DNA from: CADCVQ01 sp038260305
Lineage (GTDB): Bacteria > Actinomycetota > Thermoleophilia > Solirubrobacterales > Solirubrobacteraceae
Assembly (NCBI GenBank): GCA_038260305.1
Contig: JBBSNY010000009.1
Coordinates: forward strand, 76,780-140,779
DNA: 64,000 nucleotides
Direction of reading: 5' to 3'
The position numbers were made by a program, and so were the translations under genes. Below the pieces are notes generated by a model, which saw nothing but the letters and a program-made list of their open reading frames with translations, ran no database searches and was not told where the DNA came from. Below are positions 60,823 to 64,000 of this stretch, piece after piece; within the stretch, counting starts at the first letter, position 1; each line of letters begins with the position of its first letter.

Positions 60823-61592
60823 TGCAAGGCGGCCGCGATGTGCGAGCGCACGCTCGCGGCGGCGGCCAGCGAGACCGGGCCCGGCGCCGCTGGGATCGTG
60901 CGACCGTCGATCGAGCGCACCGGCTGCACTTCGCGCAGCGACGACGCGAGAAACGCCTCGCTGATGGCGGGCAGGTCGTCGAGCGTCGTGACGCGCTCGG
61001 TCGCGTCCGTGATCGCGAACAGCAGCCGGCGGCTGATCGAGTCGAGGATGCGATCTGACAGCGGCGGCGTGTGGAGCGCGCTGTCGAGGACGTAGAAGAA
61101 CGAGGTCGTCGGGCCCTCGAGCACGCGGCCGTGCGGGCTGGCGAGCAGCGCCTCGTCGGCGCCGGCCTCCTGCGCGAGACGGGTCGCAAGCATGTTCGCG
61201 CCGTAGGACAGCGACTTCACGCCGTCGAGAACGCGCGTCGGCGCGTACGCGATCGTCGCCAGCGTGATCGTCTCGGGAAAGGTCTTTGCCGGGTGCAGAA
61301 TGCCGATGCGCCGCCCGCCGCGGGTGGCGACGAGGCGCAGCGCGGCGTCGCCGGATCCGCCTGCCTCAAGCAGCGCCAGTGCGTCGGCGCGCACGGCGTC
61401 CTCGTCAAACGGCAGGCGGATACTTGCCGCGCTGCGGACCATCCGCTCGAGGTGCTCGTCGAGGCCGAACGGACGCCCCTCGTAGATGCGGATGACCTCG
61501 AAGACGCCGTCGCCGCGCAGCAGCCCGTCGTCGAGCACCGACACCTGGGCGTCGGCGGCGTCCATGACCGAGCCGTCGAGGATCGCGAGCAT
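60819..61592 (-). CDS. Aminotransferase class IV, probable aminodeoxychorismate lyase
   Basis: 257 residues if started at ATG 61592 (MLAILDGSVMDAADAQVSVLDDGLLRGDGVFEV). An open frame continues upstream to 61646, but the family sequence starts at 61592. The PLP Lys is in VKSLSYGANMLA, and the cofactor-phosphate region is EGPTTSFFYV. Fold type IV covers PabC, branched-chain and D-amino-acid aminotransferases; PabC (folate pathway) is favoured by size. Overlaps wecB by GTGA. Confidence 0.85.
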   Translation of the reverse strand: MLAILDGSVMDAADAQVSVLDDGLLRGDGVFEVIRIYEGRPFGLDEHLERMVRSAASIRLPFDEDAVRADALALLEAGGSGDAALRLVATRGGRRIGILHPAKTFPETITLATIAYAPTRVLDGVKSLSYGANMLATRLAQEAGADEALLASPHGRVLEGPTTSFFYVLDSALHTPPLSDRILDSISRRLLFAITDATERVTTLDDLPAISEAFLASSLREVQPVRSIDGRTIPAAPGPVSLAAAASVRSHIAAALQ

Positions 61593-61735
61593 CAGCGTGT
61601 GCGGCGCTTGGAAGGCGTCATCGATGCCAGCGAGGGTAGCGGGCACAGGATCTCACGCGTCCTGAACGTCACCGGGCCCGTGAGTCGGCGCGCCGCTGTG
61701 CTCGTCGCCGACGGCGCGACGATCAGGCGCGCGTC

Positions 61736-62857
61736 TCAGCCCGGGACGTAGAGCTCGGCGCTGGCGATGATCCGTCCGTTGACGAGCGCGCCGCCGGCGA
61801 TCAGCGCGCCCTTGGTGGTCAGGGCGATCGACGCGTGACCTCGGCCCCGGCGCAGCGCGCCGGTGTTGTGCCAGCGGCGCGTAGCGGGGTTGTAGAGCTC
61901 GGCGCCGCGCAGCGTCCGGTTGTCCTCGAAGCCGCCCGCGACGAGCACCTGACCGCCGGGCAGGAGCGTGGCGACGTGGAAGGCGCGCTGGGAGCGCATC
62001 GGCCCGACGATGTGCCAGTGGTTGGTCTCAGGGTCGTAGATCTCGGCGCTGCGGGTGAACCCCGCGTTCGGTCCGCCGCCGCCGGCGACGAGCACGCGCC
62101 CGTCGCGCAGGAGCGTGGCCGTCTGGTTGCCGCGCTTGAAGCGCATGCTGGGGACGCGCTTCCAGCGGTTGGACTCGGGGTTGTAGATCTCGGCGGTGCG
62201 GACGAAGTCGTCGTCGCCACGATCCCCGCCGACGACGAGCACCCGGCCGTCGAGCAGGGTCGTGGCAGTGTGGTGGAAGCGCGCGTCGTGCATGCTTGCG
62301 ACGTGCGACCAGGAGTCGTCCTTGGGGTCGTAGATCTCCACGCTGCGCAGCTCGGTGTGGTGGCGCGCAAGCCCTCCGGCGACGAGCACGCGACCGTCGC
62401 GCAGCAGCGACGCCGTGTGGTTCGCACGGGCGCGCAGCATGCTCCCGGCGGGCAGCCAGGTGGAGGTGGCAGGGTCGAACTGCTCGGCGGGCGCGACATA
62501 GCCGTCGTCGAGGTTCGCCCCCCCGCTGACGAGGACACGACCGTTGCGCAGCAGCGTCGACGTGTGCGCGAAGCGCGCGTGGGCCATAGGGAACGTCGAC
62601 TCCCAGTGGCGGCGCAGCGGGTCGTAGAGCTCGGCGGTCGCCTGGATCCCCGCGAAGCTGAAGCCGCCGCTGACGAGCACCCGGCCGTCGAAGAGGGTCG
62701 TCGCGGGTTGGAAGTCGCGGCTCGTCAGCAGGCGCGACGCCGCCGACCAGCGTCCGGGCGCGGCCTCGGCGGACGCCACGAGCGACCACGACGAAAGCAG
62801 AAGCACGATGCATGTGACCGCGCCACGGCGGGCTCGGGATCCCCGCCGGGTGCGCAT
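61736..62857 (-). CDS. Secreted kelch-repeat beta-propeller protein
   Basis: 373 residues from ATG 62857. A basic start and signal peptide (VTCIVLLLSSWSLVASAEA) precede about seven kelch repeats of about 50 residues, each with DGRVLV(S/A)GG, then AE(L/I)YDP and W. Like galactose-oxidase-type propellers but without the catalytic Cu ligands seen. Probably a binding protein outside the cell. Divergent from the next gene over 60 bp. Confidence 0.88.
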   Translation of the reverse strand: MRTRRGSRARRGAVTCIVLLLSSWSLVASAEAAPGRWSAASRLLTSRDFQPATTLFDGRVLVSGGFSFAGIQATAELYDPLRRHWESTFPMAHARFAHTSTLLRNGRVLVSGGANLDDGYVAPAEQFDPATSTWLPAGSMLRARANHTASLLRDGRVLVAGGLARHHTELRSVEIYDPKDDSWSHVASMHDARFHHTATTLLDGRVLVVGGDRGDDDFVRTAEIYNPESNRWKRVPSMRFKRGNQTATLLRDGRVLVAGGGGPNAGFTRSAEIYDPETNHWHIVGPMRSQRAFHVATLLPGGQVLVAGGFEDNRTLRGAELYNPATRRWHNTGALRRGRGHASIALTTKGALIAGGALVNGRIIASAELYVPG

Positions 62858-62904
62858 GCGCCAAGCGTACGGCAGGTGCGCCGCGTCGGTGCCGGCAACG
62901 CCTC

Positions 62905-62910
62905 TACCAT
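62905..62910 (+). promoter_or_regulatory. Candidate -10 box
   Basis: TACCAT ends 7 nt before the ATG at 62918. Confidence 0.4.
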
Positions 62911-62917
62911 CGGGCGC

Positions 62918-63544
62918 ATGACGACCGACGAGGACGACGAGCGACCGCAGGCGCCCAGCGCCCGGCCGCGCCGGCGCGTCCGCGTGCAGGCCATCGCCTT
63001 CGTCGGCGTGCTCTGCGCGGGCGTGCTGATCGGATGGGTCGTGTTTCGCGACCACCGCGGCTCGTCGGCCACGGGCGGCACGTCGGCCCTCCTCGACCAG
63101 CGCACGCGGCTGGACGTCAATCGCAGGAGCTTTCCGCACCTCGGCGTGACGCTGAGCGTGCCGAAGGGGTGGCAGACGAAGCAGCGCGAGGGCGTGCTGA
63201 ACGCCGCCAGCGGCGACGACCGCGTGTCGGTCGCGATCTCTCCCGCAGGCGGCCCCGGCGACGCCAAGAAGGTGCGCGCCTCCGATCGCGTCGAGCTGGC
63301 GCGGCTCTTCCACGCGCGCGAGGTCAACCGCCGGCAGGGGAAGGTCGGTACCGAGCGCACGATCATCACGGAGTTCGTCGGGCGGACCCGCAAGCGCCAG
63401 CGGATCCGCATCCTCTCGATGGGCGCCGCCAGCCGCTGGCGGACCTACAGCGTGCAGGTGTTCACCGCGCTGGCGCCCACGGCGACGCGCGTAGTCGAGC
63501 TGAGCACGCTCATCGCCTCCGTGCGCTTCAGCGATCCGCGCTGA
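62918..63544 (+). CDS. Single-pass membrane-anchored protein of unknown function
   Basis: 208 residues. An acidic/basic cytoplasmic start, one membrane helix (VQAIAFVGVLCAGVLIGWVVF), and an extracellular beta domain with FPHLGVTLSVPKGWQTK, resembling the LpqN/PsbP-type fold of actinobacterial lipoprotein-like domains. No catalytic residues seen. Convergent with the LPFTG gene. Confidence 0.7.
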   Translation: MTTDEDDERPQAPSARPRRRVRVQAIAFVGVLCAGVLIGWVVFRDHRGSSATGGTSALLDQRTRLDVNRRSFPHLGVTLSVPKGWQTKQREGVLNAASGDDRVSVAISPAGGPGDAKKVRASDRVELARLFHAREVNRRQGKVGTERTIITEFVGRTRKRQRIRILSMGAASRWRTYSVQVFTALAPTATRVVELSTLIASVRFSDPR

Positions 63545-63570
63545 AGCCGGCGGCACGCCTCACGCCGGCT
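63545..63570 (+). terminator. Hairpin after the membrane-anchored gene
   Basis: AGCCGGCG and CGCCGGCT form an 8-bp stem around a 10-nt loop immediately after the TGA. No T-run. Confidence 0.45.
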
Positions 63571-63595
63571 CGCCCGTGACGAGGCGGACGAGCCG

Positions 63596-63614
63596 CGGCT
63601 CCTCTCAGGAGCCG
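63596..63614 (-). terminator. Hairpin over the LPFTG gene stop
   Basis: CGGCTCC-TCTCA-GGAGCCG has perfect 7-bp arms and includes the stop codon of the minus-strand gene. With the hairpin at 63545-63570 it separates two convergent genes. Confidence 0.4.
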
Positions 63615-64000
63615 AGCTCGCGGCGTCGCGTCGGACCGCGCAGGGCGAGACCGGCGGCCAGCAGGATCGCGCCCGCGAGACCGAGGCCGACGACGTCTGT
63701 GCCCGTGAACGGAAGCTGCTTGGTGCTCGCGCTCGCCGTGCCGGGGCCGTTGGCCTCCGAGTCGTCGTTCGGCGAGGAGCAACCCGGATCCTGGCCGAAG
63801 TCGATCTTTCCGTCGCCGTCGTTGTCGACCTTGTCCGAGCACTCAGGCTTGCCGGGGCCGGCACCGTTGTCGGCGCCCGTGGTATCGGGATTGGAGTTGC
63901 CGGTGGCGGTGTTGTCGGTCGGCGTGGCTGGCGTGGTCGGGATGGTGGCGGTCGGAGGCGCTACGGCGGGCGGCGGCGCCGCGGCGGGCGGCGGCGCCGC
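63605..64000 (-). CDS. LPFTG cell-wall-anchored protein, C-terminal part
   Basis: The last 131 residues of a protein that runs off the right edge. A Pro/Ala-rich stalk with an 18-bp repeat and a Thr-rich stretch is followed by a Cys-flanked Asp-rich loop (CSDKVDNDGDGKIDF, then DPGC), a likely calcium-binding unit. Then comes LPFTG, a hydrophobic helix and an RRR end: a full sortase sorting signal. The class E sortase at 44401-45084 is a candidate anchor enzyme. Confidence 0.88.
   Translation of the reverse strand, partial: AAPPPAAAPPPAVAPPTATIPTTPATPTDNTATGNSNPDTTGADNGAGPGKPECSDKVDNDGDGKIDFGQDPGCSSPNDDSEANGPGTASASTKQLPFTGTDVVGLGLAGAILLAAGLALRGPTRRRELGS

Noticed and set aside
1..64000. Mobile elements, prophage or rRNA
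   Set aside because: No transposase, integrase, attachment repeat pair or rRNA-like segment was seen; the single tRNA has no integrase or duplicated 3' end nearby.

Overview
The window is about 72 percent GC, densely coded, and makes heavy use of GTG starts and 4-bp start/stop overlaps. Its gene content is actinobacterial: a DesA3-like desaturase, a Ddn-type F420 protein, a class E sortase, a PPi-type phosphofructokinase and an rpsF-ssb-rpsR-rplI-dnaB block. The best guess is a chromosomal segment of a Thermoleophilia/Solirubrobacterales-type actinobacterium. That placement is inference from gene content; no rRNA is present to confirm it. No transposase, integrase, phage block or CRISPR array was seen.

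Layout. 1-5161: a secreted TolB-like propeller (cut by the left edge), an aldehyde-dehydrogenase-fold protein that lacks its catalytic residues, a fatty-acid desaturase, a winged-helix protein and an MpaB-type oxygenase. 5206-14201: a heme and cytochrome c supply block (precorrin-2 dehydrogenase, secreted protein, cytochrome c lipoprotein, ccmA-ccmB-ccmC-ccmD-like, hemA, hemC, cobA-hemD fusion). 14241-17118: an orphan HicB with a possible decayed hicA, a SAM hydrolase, biotin ligase and a PAP2 phosphatase. 17271-21714: a large DEAH helicase with an acidic insert and a repetitive basic tail, divergent from a TlpA-like thioredoxin. 21936-27550: GalT-like protein, PPi-type PFK, Dtd, an ECF sigma factor with a membrane partner, a hypothetical protein and a nitroreductase. 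27690-33468: a five-gene oligopeptide/dipeptide ABC operon. 33497-39317: tRNA-Arg(CCT) abutting a Ddn-like gene, pyrE, an L,D-transpeptidase, a CPBP protease, a HAD hydrolase and a PIG-V-like mannosyltransferase. 39451-44240: class A PBP, infA, a lower-GC TPR/nuclease-like gene, and thiL. 44081-51811: an FlgM-like ORF coupled to a class E sortase, an M28-like membrane protein, a two-component system with an HtrA protease, a PRC-barrel protein, a tiny membrane protein and a proline-rich anchored protein. 51848-58907: rpsF, ssb, rpsR, rplI, dnaB, a DnaC-like loader and purA. 59003-64000: sugar acyltransferase and WecB epimerase, a PabC-like lyase, a secreted kelch protein, a membrane-anchored protein and the C-terminus of an LPFTG surface protein.

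How it fits together. The heme/ccm block makes tetrapyrrole precursors (including siroheme) and the apparatus that attaches heme to exported cytochromes, and it carries one such cytochrome. PBP, L,D-transpeptidase, sortase, LPFTG protein, WecB and the PIG-V-like enzyme are cell-envelope functions. The ribosomal/ssb/dnaB/DnaC-like block joins translation and replication genes.

Most notable points: a TPR plus PD-(D/E)XK-like fusion of foreign-looking composition; the helicase with split charge domains; catalytically dead-looking ALDH and M28 paralogues; a consensus LexA box upstream of dnaB; an ATC start for ccmC; a tRNA whose 3' processing would leave an almost leaderless mRNA; and a repeated TAnnnT box 6-11 nt before start codons, implying widespread leaderless transcription.
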